From contig JAJYTA010000033.1 of the NCBI GenBank assembly GCA_021793295.1, positions 1-32,522 of the forward strand: a stretch of DNA of 32,522 nucleotides, given 5' to 3'. A program made the position numbers and the translations under genes. Source of the DNA: Actinomycetes bacterium. Its GTDB lineage: Bacteria > Actinomycetota > Actinomycetes > Jiangellales > Jiangellaceae. Of the stretch, positions 8,260 to 15,039 are shown one piece after another; position 1 is the stretch's first letter, and each line of letters starts with the position of its first letter. The notes under the pieces were generated by a model that searched no databases, was not told the origin of the DNA, and saw nothing but the letters and a program-made list of their open reading frames with translations.

Positions 8260-8945
8260 CCGTTCTCGACGACTTGCGCGGGGGCGTCGTCATCTCGTGC
8301 CAGCCGCTGCCCGACGAGCCCGCCGATCCGATGCGGGACTCGTACGTGCAGGCGAAGGTGGCCGCCAGCGCGGTGCTCGGCGGTGCCGTCGGAGTGCGGA
8401 TCAACGGTGTGGACGACATCGCCGCGGTACGTCAGGTGGTGTCGGTGCCGATCATCGGGCTGGTCAAGCACGGCCCCGGCCCGGTCGTCATCACCCCGAC
8501 CGCCGGCTTGGCCATCGACGCTGCGACGGCCGGCGCGGACATCGTGGCCGTCGATGCGACCGACCGGCCCCGCCCGGACGACCAGCCGTTCGCGCAGACG
8601 GTCGCGGCGATTCACGAGAAGACCACGGCCTTGATCCTCGCCGACGTGTCGACGCTCGACGAAGGCCTGGCCGCGGCCGAGGCCGGCGCGGACGCCGTCG
8701 CGACGACACTGGCCGGCTACACCTCGCCGGGCCCGGGCCCGGACGAACCCGACCTGGCCCTGCTCGCGGCGTTGACCGCCCGGCTCGACGTCCCCGTCAT
8801 CGCCGAGGGCCGCTACCGCAGCGGACCCGACGTCCAGCGGGCGTTCGACCACGGTGCGCACGCCGTCGTGGTCGGCAATGCGATCACCTCGCCGCTGTGG
8901 CTGACTCGGCGCCTGCTCGCCGAGAGCGGGCACCGCCCGCGGTGA
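8256..8945 (+). CDS. nanE: N-acetylmannosamine-6-phosphate 2-epimerase
   Basis: A 229-residue TIM-barrel enzyme of the NanE family (usual length about 220-230). It converts ManNAc-6-P to GlcNAc-6-P, feeding NagA/NagB. Family blocks in order: [80 protein letters not shown] and [13 protein letters not shown], then [10 protein letters not shown]. The Lys of GLVKHG and the Glu of IAEGRY are the expected active-site residues. It is the last gene of the operon and starts within the kinase stop (ATGA). Its final 62 bp overlap the convergent copA gene. No nanA (sialate lyase) is nearby, so free ManNAc or another ManNAc source, rather than sialic acid itself, may feed it. Confidence 0.93.
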   Translation: MTVLDDLRGGVVISCQPLPDEPADPMRDSYVQAKVAASAVLGGAVGVRINGVDDIAAVRQVVSVPIIGLVKHGPGPVVITPTAGLAIDAATAGADIVAVDATDRPRPDDQPFAQTVAAIHEKTTALILADVSTLDEGLAAAEAGADAVATTLAGYTSPGPGPDEPDLALLAALTARLDVPVIAEGRYRSGPDVQRAFDHGAHAVVVGNAITSPLWLTRRLLAESGHRPR

Positions 8946-11232
8946 ACCGGCGTAGCCGGAGGCTGTTGGCGACCACACTCACGCTGGACAATGCCATCGC
9001 CGCGCCGGCGACCATCGGGTTGAGCAGACCAGCCGCCGCAACCGGGATCGCCAGGACGTTGTAGCCGAACGCCCAGACCAGGTTGGCCTTGATGGTCGTC
9101 AGCGTGCGTCGCGCCAGCCGGATCGCGTCGGCCGCCGCGCGCAGGTCCCCGCGGATCAGCGTGATGTCGCTCGCCTCGATGGCGGCGTCGGTGCCGGTAC
9201 CCATGGCCAGCCCCAGGTCGGCTTGCGCCAGTGCCGCGGCGTCGTTCACGCCGTCACCCACCATGGCCACGACCTTGCCGTCACGCTGCAGTCCGGCGAT
9301 GACGTCGACCTTCTCCTTGGGCAGCACCCCGGCGACGACCTCGTCGATGCCGACCTCGGCGGCGACCGTACGAGCCACGGCGTCGTTGTCGCCGGTGAGC
9401 AGGATCGGCGTCAGACCGAGCGCGCGCAGTTCGCTCACCGCCTGGCCGCTGGTGGGTTTGACCTGGTCGGCGACCACGAGCAGCGCCCTGGCCTGCCCGT
9501 TCCAGCCGACTGCGACCACAGTGTGCCCAGCCTGTTCGGCCCGCTGCCGGGACCGGGCGAGTTCGGGGCTGAGCGGCAGGCCGTGCTCGGCGAGCAGTGA
9601 CTCGCGCCCGACGACGACGGTACGGCCCTCGACGACGCCCACGACCCCCTGGCCTTCGACACTGTCGAAGAACTTCACCGCAGGTAGCTCCCCGACCCGC
9701 TGCGTCGCAGCTCGCGCGACGGCTTGAGCGATCGGATGCTCCGACGCGTCTTCGAGTGCCCCTGCCAGGCGCACGACGTCGTCGGCGTCCACCCCCTTGC
9801 CGGGGACGACGTCGACCACGCTCATCTGCCCCGTCGTGACAGTGCCGGTCTTGTCCAGGACGACGGTGTCGACGCGGCGCGTGGATTCGAGGACCTCCGG
9901 GCCCTTGATCAGCACGCCGAGCTGAGCACCGCGACCGGTACCCACCATCAGGGCCAGCGGCGTCGCCAGCCCGAGCGCGCACGGGCAGGCGATGATCAAC
10001 ACCGCGACTGCGGCGGTGAACGCTGTGGCCGGGGCCTCGCCCGTACCCAGCCAGAACCCGAGCGTCGCCACCGCGACCACGATGACGATCGGGACGAACA
10101 CGCCGGCGATGCGGTCGGCCAGCCGCTGTACTGCGGCTTTCCCCGCTTGGGCGTCCTCGACCAGCTTGGCCATCTGCGCCAACTGGGTGGCCGAACCGAC
10201 CCTGGTGGCGCGCACCATCAGCCGGCCACCGGCGTTGACGGTGGCGCCGACCACCTCGTCGCCGATGGTGACTTCGACGGGCATCGATTCGCCGGTGAGC
10301 ATGCTCATGTCGACCGCGGACGATCCCTCGACGATCACGCCGTCGGTGGCGATCTTCTCCCCCGGGCGCACGACGAAGACGTCGCCGACGGCCAGTTCCT
10401 CGGCCGGAACGCGTACCTGGGTACCCGAGCGCAGGACCGAGACCTCCTTGGCGCCGAGCTCCAGCAGCGCCCGCAGTGCCGAGCCCGCGCGCCGCTTGGA
10501 CCGGGCCTCGAACCAGCGCCCGAGCAGGACGAACGTCGTCACACCCGCGGCGACCTCGAGATAGATGTTCGACGAGCCGCTGCCCCGCGAGATGGTCAGC
10601 TCGAACGGGTGCGTCATGCCCGGCATACCGGCGTCGCCGAGGAACAGCGCGTACAGCGACCACAGCAGCGCTGCGCTGGTGCCCATGGTGATCAGCGTGT
10701 CCATGGTCGCCGTGCCGTGCCTGAGGTTGGTCCAGGCGGCTCGATGGAACTCGAACCCGCCCCACACCACGACAGGTGCGGCCAGCGTCAGCGACAGCCA
10801 CTGCCAATAGTCGAACTGCCAGGCCGGCACCATCGCCAGGGCGACGACCGGGACCGAAAGCACAGCGCTGACGATGACCCGGTCGCGAAGCGTGCGCAGT
10901 TCACGGTCGCGCTCGTCGTCGCCGCGCGAGCTGTCCGTGCCACCCGGCGCCGAGCCCGCCGCGTGCGGCGTCGTGGGCTGAGGCAGGTGTGCTCGGTACC
11001 CGGCGTTCTCGACCGCCGCGACGAGATCGTCGGTCGTCACGTCGCCGGAGTAGTGCACCTTGGCCTTCTCCGTCGCGTAGTTCACCGACGCGCTGACCCC
11101 GTCGATCTTGTTGAGCTTGCGTTCGATCCTGGCCGCGCACGACGCGCACGTCATGCCGCCGACGTCGATCTCGACGTGTGAGGTGGCTGTGGGCAGCGCA
11201 GCCGCCTGGTGGCCGGCAGCGTCCGTCGTCAC
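8884..11232 (-). CDS. copA: Copper-exporting P1B-type ATPase
   Basis: A 782-residue heavy-metal P-type ATPase that pumps Cu(I) out across the membrane. The N-terminal HMA domain carries [13 protein letters not shown] (CxxC near residues 30-35). The transmembrane CPC motif appears in [13 protein letters not shown], which with the HMA supports Cu(I) rather than Zn/Cd. The phosphorylation site is DKTGTVTTG, the class-specific HP dipeptide lies in ASEHPIAQA, and the hinge is [14 protein letters not shown]. The GTG start at 11232 has GGGGGAG 6 nt upstream and overlaps the stop of the small ORF before it (GTGA). The 3' end overlaps nanE tail-to-tail. Copper supply would come from CopZ, two ORFs upstream. 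Confidence 0.95.
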   Translation of the reverse strand: MTTDAAGHQAAALPTATSHVEIDVGGMTCASCAARIERKLNKIDGVSASVNYATEKAKVHYSGDVTTDDLVAAVENAGYRAHLPQPTTPHAAGSAPGGTDSSRGDDERDRELRTLRDRVIVSAVLSVPVVALAMVPAWQFDYWQWLSLTLAAPVVVWGGFEFHRAAWTNLRHGTATMDTLITMGTSAALLWSLYALFLGDAGMPGMTHPFELTISRGSGSSNIYLEVAAGVTTFVLLGRWFEARSKRRAGSALRALLELGAKEVSVLRSGTQVRVPAEELAVGDVFVVRPGEKIATDGVIVEGSSAVDMSMLTGESMPVEVTIGDEVVGATVNAGGRLMVRATRVGSATQLAQMAKLVEDAQAGKAAVQRLADRIAGVFVPIVIVVAVATLGFWLGTGEAPATAFTAAVAVLIIACPCALGLATPLALMVGTGRGAQLGVLIKGPEVLESTRRVDTVVLDKTGTVTTGQMSVVDVVPGKGVDADDVVRLAGALEDASEHPIAQAVARAATQRVGELPAVKFFDSVEGQGVVGVVEGRTVVVGRESLLAEHGLPLSPELARSRQRAEQAGHTVVAVGWNGQARALLVVADQVKPTSGQAVSELRALGLTPILLTGDNDAVARTVAAEVGIDEVVAGVLPKEKVDVIAGLQRDGKVVAMVGDGVNDAAALAQADLGLAMGTGTDAAIEASDITLIRGDLRAAADAIRLARRTLTTIKANLVWAFGYNVLAIPVAAAGLLNPMVAGAAMALSSVSVVANSLRLRRFTAGGARSRRAGAESATAAR

Positions 11233-11336
11233 GAGTGCTCCCCCTGGTCGTGGCCGCTGCCGGCACCGTGGCCGTCCGGTGCGTGTGCGTCACGCTCGAC
11301 GGTCACCGTCATCGGCGAGCTTTCGAGATCTTTCAT
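11229..11336 (-). CDS. Small His-rich ORF (35 aa) between copZ and copA
   Basis: A 36-codon frame fits exactly between copZ and copA. Its ATG shares one base with the copZ stop (TGATG), and its TGA overlaps the copA GTG (GTGA). The product starts [16 protein letters not shown] and has four histidines at residues 18, 23, 29 and 34 in a Gly/Asp-rich tail that ends EHS. It has no cysteine, signal peptide or membrane segment. Perfect coupling on both sides argues for real translation, at minimum to deliver ribosomes to copA. The regular His spacing could bind copper. A detached N-terminal His-rich tail of CopA is another way to see it. I recognise no family, and expression is not proven. Confidence 0.55.
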   Translation of the reverse strand: MKDLESSPMTVTVERDAHAPDGHGAGSGHDQGEHS

Positions 11337-11560
11337 CACGAGGACGCTGCGTCACCGGTGAGCTGGTACCCGGCCTCCTCGACCGCGGCCCGCACCGCTT
11401 CGTCGGAGATCGCCGCCTCGCCGGTGACCTGTAGCCGGCCCGACGAGAGTTCGACGTCGACCCCGGTGACCCCGGCGATCTCGCCGACCTCTTCGCGAAC
11501 CGAGGCGGCGCAGTGGTCGCAGGTCATTCCGGCGACGGTGTACGTGGCGGTGGAGGACAT
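11336..11560 (-). CDS. copZ: Copper chaperone CopZ (HMA domain)
   Basis: A 74-residue single-domain metallochaperone with the ferredoxin-like HMA fold. It opens with TYTVAGMTCDHCAASVREEV, whose Met-x-Cys-x-x-Cys (residues 12-17) binds Cu(I), followed by the acidic GVTGVDVELSSG strand and the ISDEAVRAAVEEAGYQL helix. It delivers Cu(I) to the CopA N-terminal domain. AGGAAGG lies about 8 nt before the ATG. It is first in the operon, behind a CsoR-type palindrome, and its stop overlaps the start of the small His-rich ORF by one base. Confidence 0.93.
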   Translation of the reverse strand: MSSTATYTVAGMTCDHCAASVREEVGEIAGVTGVDVELSSGRLQVTGEAAISDEAVRAAVEEAGYQLTGDAASS

Positions 11561-11603
11561 GACCGAACCTTCCTATCGAGAGGTGCTGACTGACGTGACG
11601 CAT

Positions 11604-11622
11604 ACATTACCCCCCTAGGGTA
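11604..11622 (-). promoter_or_regulatory. CsoR-type operator overlapping the copZ promoter
   Basis: TACCCCCCTAGGGTA (11608-11622) is a C-run/G-run palindrome (TACCC...GGGTA, core CCCTAGGG) resembling the TACCCC/GGGGTA boxes bound by the copper repressor CsoR. On the minus strand it overlaps a possible -10 (TAATGT, 11609-11604). Copper-released repression of copZ-copA is inferred. No csoR gene is in the window. Confidence 0.65.
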
Positions 11623-11639
11623 TGCCTGCACCACGCCAC

Positions 11640-11943
11640 CCCCACCTCAATCCACGACCCACGGTGTTGAAATGATCATGTTCACTTGGCAATCCCCTGC
11701 CACACCACCCATACACGCCTCGTGAAGCGACACAACGCCTCGTGGTCCAGCTGCAGGCGCTGCGCAAGCCCTGCACCCAATCGGCACGGCTCCGCGTTTC
11801 GCGAGGGCTCGGGCTGTTCGTGAGGCGTCTACGGCGCTATGCGGCCGCAGGTGCCTCATGATCGTCGCCCAGCGGCGATCGACCTCAGCGTCGCCCGACT
11901 GCGCACCGACGGCCGCGCCCGAACCGAACCCGAACCCGAACCC
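11640..11943. repeat. Gene-free interval with short direct and inverted repeats
   Basis: No convincing gene lies in these 300 bases. The interval holds the palindrome ATGATCAT (11672-11679). ACGCCTCGTG occurs twice 20 bp apart (11715-11724, 11735-11744), with a near-inverted copy TTCGTGAGGCGT (11817-11828). CTCATGATC (11855-11863) is the same 9-mer that makes up the array at 32267-32449. GAACCC-type hexamer repeats (11920-11943) abut the end of the YnfA-like gene. It looks like an accumulation of intergenic repeat elements. Confidence 0.55.
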
Positions 11944-12288
11944 TCATCCTCCCCGCGGCGCGTACATGATGACGGCGACACCGAGCAAGCAGATCGCCGC
12001 ACCGATGACGTCGAACCGGTCCGGCCGGAACCCGTCGAATGCCATCCCCCACGCCAGCGAACCGGCCACGAAGACGCCGCCGTAGGCCGCCAGGATCCGG
12101 CCGAAGTGCGGGTCGGGCTGCAGCGTGGCAACGAACCCGTAGAGCCCGAGTCCGACGACGCCGGCGCCGATCCACAGCAGCCCCCGCTGCTCACGGACCC
12201 CCTGCCACACCAGCCAAGCCCCGCCGATCTCGGTGACAGCGGCCAGGACGAACAGCGCGATCGAACGGGCGACGGTCATGTCGCTCAT
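11944..12288 (-). CDS. YnfA/UPF0060-family small membrane protein
   Basis: A 114-residue protein with four predicted membrane helices, the normal UPF0060/YnfA size. Segments: [39 protein letters not shown], then [26 protein letters not shown] and a last helix [18 protein letters not shown]. The FGRxxAAYGG block is strongly typical of the family. YnfA proteins resemble small multidrug resistance transporters. Here the gene follows merR with one base between stop and ATG, so it may export or tolerate whatever the MerR protein senses. An ATG three codons later (12279) is an alternative start. Confidence 0.88.
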   Translation of the reverse strand: MSDMTVARSIALFVLAAVTEIGGAWLVWQGVREQRGLLWIGAGVVGLGLYGFVATLQPDPHFGRILAAYGGVFVAGSLAWGMAFDGFRPDRFDVIGAAICLLGVAVIMYAPRGG

Positions 12289-12289
12289 G

Positions 12290-12733
12290 CTAGGTGTGCC
12301 GGCTGAGCTGGGAGAACGGGATCGGGCAACCGGGGCTGCGCGCGCACGTCTGCAGGTCGTGACAGCCGGCATCGAGTGCAGCGCGCAGAGTGTCCCTGAT
12401 GACGACCAGATCGGCGATGCGTTCCTCGACTTCGGCCATCTTGGCCGCCGCACGTGCGTGTAGGTCCCGGTCGGATGCGGCATGGCGGCGCCCGGTGGCG
12501 ATGAGCTCGGCGATCTCGTCCAGCGTGAACCCGAGTCGTTGTGCTGCTTTGACGATCTTGATCGTCGAGACCGCACTCGGTGGATACGCCCGATGGCCGC
12601 CGAGGGTTCGGTGCGGCGTCTCGATCAGCCCGCGGCGTTCGTAGTAGCGCAACGTCTGCCGGTTCACTCCGGCCGCGGCAGCCACCTCTCCGCTGCGCAG
12701 GCCGGTGGCCGCTGGGTCCGGCGCGCCCGTCAC
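12290..12733 (-). CDS. MerR-family metal(loid)-responsive regulator
   Basis: A 147-residue MerR-family activator. The winged helix-turn-helix reads [26 protein letters not shown] (residues 11-36), followed by [11 protein letters not shown] and the long dimerisation helix. The C-terminal effector loop has three cysteines, Cys124, Cys130 and Cys136 (CX5CX5C), in [18 protein letters not shown], pointing to a thiophilic metal or metalloid. The early dimer-helix Cys of Hg-type MerR is absent. Start is a GTG overlapping the upstream gene's stop by 4 bp (GTGA). A longer reading would run antisense-like through that gene and lacks conservation. It is the middle gene of a three-gene cassette and probably controls the 20-bp-spacer promoter at 13103-13134. 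The metal cannot be named from sequence. Confidence 0.9.
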   Translation of the reverse strand: MTGAPDPAATGLRSGEVAAAAGVNRQTLRYYERRGLIETPHRTLGGHRAYPPSAVSTIKIVKAAQRLGFTLDEIAELIATGRRHAASDRDLHARAAAKMAEVEERIADLVVIRDTLRAALDAGCHDLQTCARSPGCPIPFSQLSRHT

Positions 12734-13095
12734 ACCCACCGCCGATCGTGCGCCGCCGTCACGGCCAGCGCCTGCAAGCCGTCGAGCACGCCGACGTGGG
12801 CGCTCGGCACCTCGACGCGCAGCCGGCCGCCACCGACGGCCTCGTCGACGGTGAAGTCGAAGAACGAACAGCACTCGACTTCTCGAGCCGCGAGATCGCG
12901 GGCGTGCGCCAGCATCGTGTGGTCGCCGTCCAGCGCCAGCCGAAGCACGGTCGCCGACTCACGCGTCACCGCCGACACCGTCGCGGCGAAGAACTGCGCG
13001 AACTCCACCACCCGCAGCGGTTGCTCGCCGGTCGGCAGCGTGCAGGCCGGCGGCACGAACGAGAGGTTCGGACGGTCAGGCTCGATGAGGTTCAT
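12730..13095 (-). CDS. Uncharacterised three-cysteine protein paired with MerR
   Basis: A 121-residue soluble protein with no signal peptide. Notable blocks are PACTLPTGEQPLRVVEF (Cys18) and DLAAREVECCSFFDF (Cys75-Cys76), followed by a short hydrophobic C-terminal fold (RLRVEVPSAHVGVLDGLQALA). I know this type only as hypothetical proteins beside MerR regulators. The three cysteines could bind the soft metal(loid) the regulator detects, as sequestering protein, chaperone or reductase, but no activity is established. I chose the ATG at 13095 because the MerR-type -10 ends 7 nt before it. A longer frame from 13134 would lie inside the promoter. The stop overlaps the merR GTG. Confidence 0.75.
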   Translation of the reverse strand: MNLIEPDRPNLSFVPPACTLPTGEQPLRVVEFAQFFAATVSAVTRESATVLRLALDGDHTMLAHARDLAAREVECCSFFDFTVDEAVGGGRLRVEVPSAHVGVLDGLQALAVTAAHDRRWV

Positions 13096-13102
13096 ACCTG
13101 CG

Positions 13103-13134
13103 ACGGTAAACCTGTACCCAGGTACCGGATGCAA
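13103..13134 (-). promoter_or_regulatory. MerR-type promoter with operator in a 20-bp spacer
   Basis: On the minus strand TTGCAT (13134-13129) and TACCGT (13108-13103) are separated by 20 bp containing the perfect dyad GTACCTGGGTAC (13125-13114). An over-long spacer with the dyad between the hexamers is the signature of promoters that MerR proteins untwist. The predicted start falls at or next to the ATG at 13095, so the message is probably leaderless. Confidence 0.78.
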
Positions 13135-13143
13135 GCCTCGAGC

Positions 13144-13740
13144 TCAGCCGCCCACTGGTCGGGCAGCCTGCGGCAACGAGCGCCGGTCCACCGCGCCCCA
13201 CTGGGCTGGGTCGTCGGGCCACTGGGCGAGCTCACGCACCTGCTCGACACACCAGGGCGACACGGAGCGACGGCCGGCCAACACGTCGGAGCGGAACTGC
13301 GCCCATGGAACCCAGTACGCCTCGGCGACCTCGCTCGCGCTCGCGGCCACCTCGTCGGTCGTGCCGGCGGCGAAGACCGGGCACAGCTCGTTCTCCACCA
13401 TCCCGCTGACCATCTGCGCGCGGTAGCGGAAGGCGGGCAGGATCAGCCGGAGGCCGCTGAGGCTGATACCGAGCTCGTCACGCGCCCGGCGGTGCACCGC
13501 CTGCTCGATGGCCTCGCCCGGGCCGGGATGGCCGCAGACCGAGTTGGTCCACACGCCGGGCCAGGTCAGCTTCGACTCGGCTCGCCTGGTGACCAGCAAC
13601 GCGCCCGACGCGTCGAAGACATAGCACGAGAACGCCAGATGCAACGGCGTGGCGTCGTGATGCACTTCGCTCTTCAACGCCGCGCCGACCGCGCCACCCT
13701 TCTCGTCGACCAGGACGACCTGCTCGCCCGCCCCGTTCAT
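13144..13740 (-). CDS. idi: Isopentenyl-diphosphate delta-isomerase, type 1
   Basis: A 198-residue Nudix-fold enzyme that interconverts IPP and DMAPP for isoprenoid synthesis in the cytoplasm. Metal-ligand histidines appear in EVHHDATPLHLAFSCYVFD (residues 25-43). The catalytic Cys69 lies in WTNSVCGHP, the degenerate Nudix helix is RRARDELGI, and catalytic/metal glutamates 116 and 118 are in MVENELCPVF. Length fits the family (about 180-200). GAGGGAG lies 6 nt before the ATG. It is monocistronic by appearance: 48 bp separate it from the MerR promoter downstream and 78 bp from the secreted-protein gene upstream. Actinomycetes often carry it beside carotenoid genes, but none are seen here. Confidence 0.95.
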   Translation of the reverse strand: MNGAGEQVVLVDEKGGAVGAALKSEVHHDATPLHLAFSCYVFDASGALLVTRRAESKLTWPGVWTNSVCGHPGPGEAIEQAVHRRARDELGISLSGLRLILPAFRYRAQMVSGMVENELCPVFAAGTTDEVAASASEVAEAYWVPWAQFRSDVLAGRRSVSPWCVEQVRELAQWPDDPAQWGAVDRRSLPQAARPVGG

Positions 13741-13818
13741 GCCCGGCTCCCTCCACTCGATGAGTCCATCATGCCCATACGAGGCAACCGGCGGGGCGCC
13801 GCGGCCGCGTGGCGAGAC

Positions 13819-14289
13819 TCAGCCGCAGTGGATACGCGTCAGAGTCCGCTGCGCCCAGTCGATGACGCCGGTGACATCGAGGCACCGGTTGGACATGTTC
13901 ACCCCGGCTGGGGTGTACACCGGGCCTGCGTAGTAGCTGAAATGGCCCGCGTCGCACCCGGTGCTGCTGGGGCACTTCGGCCAACTGGAACCACTGGGCC
14001 GGATCGTGGCCTGGGTGTAGAGCGAGACACCGTACGTCGAGCCGGCATGGTTGGTGACCAGGCAGTTGCGTTTGGCGCTGCTGGACCAGTAGACGTCGAG
14101 ATAGGCGAGCGTGCGCCCGGATGCGTTGATCGGGTAGTGCCCGACGTGGGAGTAGGACGACCCGCAGGGCCCGGCCATCGTGGTGATCTCACCCGGCGGC
14201 AAGGACGAATCACCGCCCGCAGACGCGGGTGCGGCGATACCCAGGGCGAGGAGGATGGCGGCGGCTACGACACACAGTGCACGTTTCAT
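13819..14289 (-). CDS. Secreted SapA-like (spore-associated protein A-like) protein
   Basis: A 156-residue exported protein. The Sec signal is MKRALCVVAAAILLALGIAA with a PASAGG cleavage site, giving a mature part of about 130 residues. It is rich in Tyr/Ser and holds Cys in NCLVTNHAG, WPKCPSSTGCDAG, NRCLDV and the terminal RIHCG, probably as disulphides. The order of motifs YLDVYW, NCLV, YYAGPVYTPAG and the final HCG resembles Streptomyces spore-associated protein A, whose function is unknown. I chose the ATG at 14289 because GGAGG lies about 8 nt upstream and the signal peptide begins there. Family assignment is from memory of the pattern and is moderate. Confidence 0.72.
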   Translation of the reverse strand: MKRALCVVAAAILLALGIAAPASAGGDSSLPPGEITTMAGPCGSSYSHVGHYPINASGRTLAYLDVYWSSSAKRNCLVTNHAGSTYGVSLYTQATIRPSGSSWPKCPSSTGCDAGHFSYYAGPVYTPAGVNMSNRCLDVTGVIDWAQRTLTRIHCG

Positions 14290-14417
14290 ACGGGATCGTC
14301 CTCCTTGCCCCGAACGAGCGATCTTGTCCATGACTGTGTCGGAGATTCGCTCATTGCGCAAGATCATTCAGGGCTTCGCCTCGGGAAAACTCGTCGACTG
14401 CACCGCCTGCGGCATCG

Positions 14418-14423
14418 TAACGT
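14418..14423 (+). promoter_or_regulatory. Candidate -10 box for a leaderless Nudix transcript
   Basis: TAACGT ends 7 nt before the ATG at 14431. This spacing puts the transcription start on the start codon. No good -35 or SD is visible. Confidence 0.35.
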
Positions 14424-14430
14424 CACAGGC

Positions 14431-14988
14431 ATGGTTGCCTCGGCCGGCCCGGTTGCCGACCTACTCGTTCGTCACCGCCCGCAGACTCCGGACGAAGCTG
14501 CGGACACGTCCCGCGTGCGCGAGTTGATCGACATCGCCGCCGACCCGTGGTCGCGCTCGCTCCCCCTGCACATCACCGCCTCCGCGCTGGTCGCGCATCC
14601 GCCAAGCCGTCGAGTCCTGCTGCGCTGGCATCAGCGGCAGGGCGCGTGGCTGCAGGTGGGCGGGCACGGCGACCCGGGCGAGGCCGAACCCTTGGCCGTC
14701 GCGCTGCGGGAAGGGCGCGAAGAGACCGGGCTCACCGATCTCACGCCGTGGCCGGATGCGCGGCTGCTGCACGCAGTCGTGGTCCCGGTGGCTGCCGCGG
14801 GCGACGAACCGGCGCACGAGCACGCCGACCTGCGGTTCGTACTGGCCACCCAGCTTCCGGACGACGCCCGGCCGGAAAAGCCCGACGCGCCGGTGCGCTG
14901 GTTCAGCCTGGCCGAAGCCCGGGCGGCCACCACCGAAGCGAACGTTCACGAGACCCTCCGGCGGGTGGAACTGCTGATGTTGTCCTGA
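14431..14988 (+). CDS. Nudix hydrolase
   Basis: A 185-residue cytoplasmic Nudix protein. The Nudix box is GHGDPGEAEPLAVALREG followed by REETGL, with one extra residue between the first Glu and the REx(2)EE helix, as in several actinobacterial members. SLPLHITASALVAHP and VLLRWHQRQGAWLQVGG form the first strands, and WFSLAEARAATTE closes the fold. It would hydrolyse a nucleoside diphosphate linked to another group; the substrate is not predictable. The ATG at 14431 is chosen because a TAACGT -10 lies directly before it and no SD is visible. It is divergent from the SapA-like gene across a 141-bp gap and convergent with the SARP-like regulator. Confidence 0.85.
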   Translation: MVASAGPVADLLVRHRPQTPDEAADTSRVRELIDIAADPWSRSLPLHITASALVAHPPSRRVLLRWHQRQGAWLQVGGHGDPGEAEPLAVALREGREETGLTDLTPWPDARLLHAVVVPVAAAGDEPAHEHADLRFVLATQLPDDARPEKPDAPVRWFSLAEARAATTEANVHETLRRVELLMLS

Positions 14989-15039
14989 TCTGTTGGTCCG
15001 GCTCGTTCAGCGGCCACGCGCCGCCGTGGACGCCGCCAT

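Noticed and set aside
9724-11181. 485-codon rightward frame opposite copA
   Set aside because: Shadow of copA. Composition is dominated by Arg, Asp, His and Gln, while the minus strand has every P-type ATPase motif.
11647-11859. Possible 70-residue leftward gene in the repeat-rich gap
   Set aside because: It is built over repeats and palindromes, has no SD and resembles nothing. Its start overlaps the CTCATGATC motif.
12734-12874. N-terminal extension of the MerR protein to 194 residues
   Set aside because: The extra residues are Arg-rich shadow of the Cys-protein gene. The GTG at 12733 gives a standard MerR N-terminus and a GTGA junction.
12580-14988. One 802-codon rightward protein ending in the Nudix domain
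   Set aside because: Only the last 185 codons are a Nudix protein. The earlier part is antisense to merR, the Cys-protein gene, idi and the SapA-like gene.
15014-15029. Terminator between the Nudix and SARP-like genes
   Set aside because: Only a 5-bp CCACG/CGTGG stem is present, too weak in this base composition to call.
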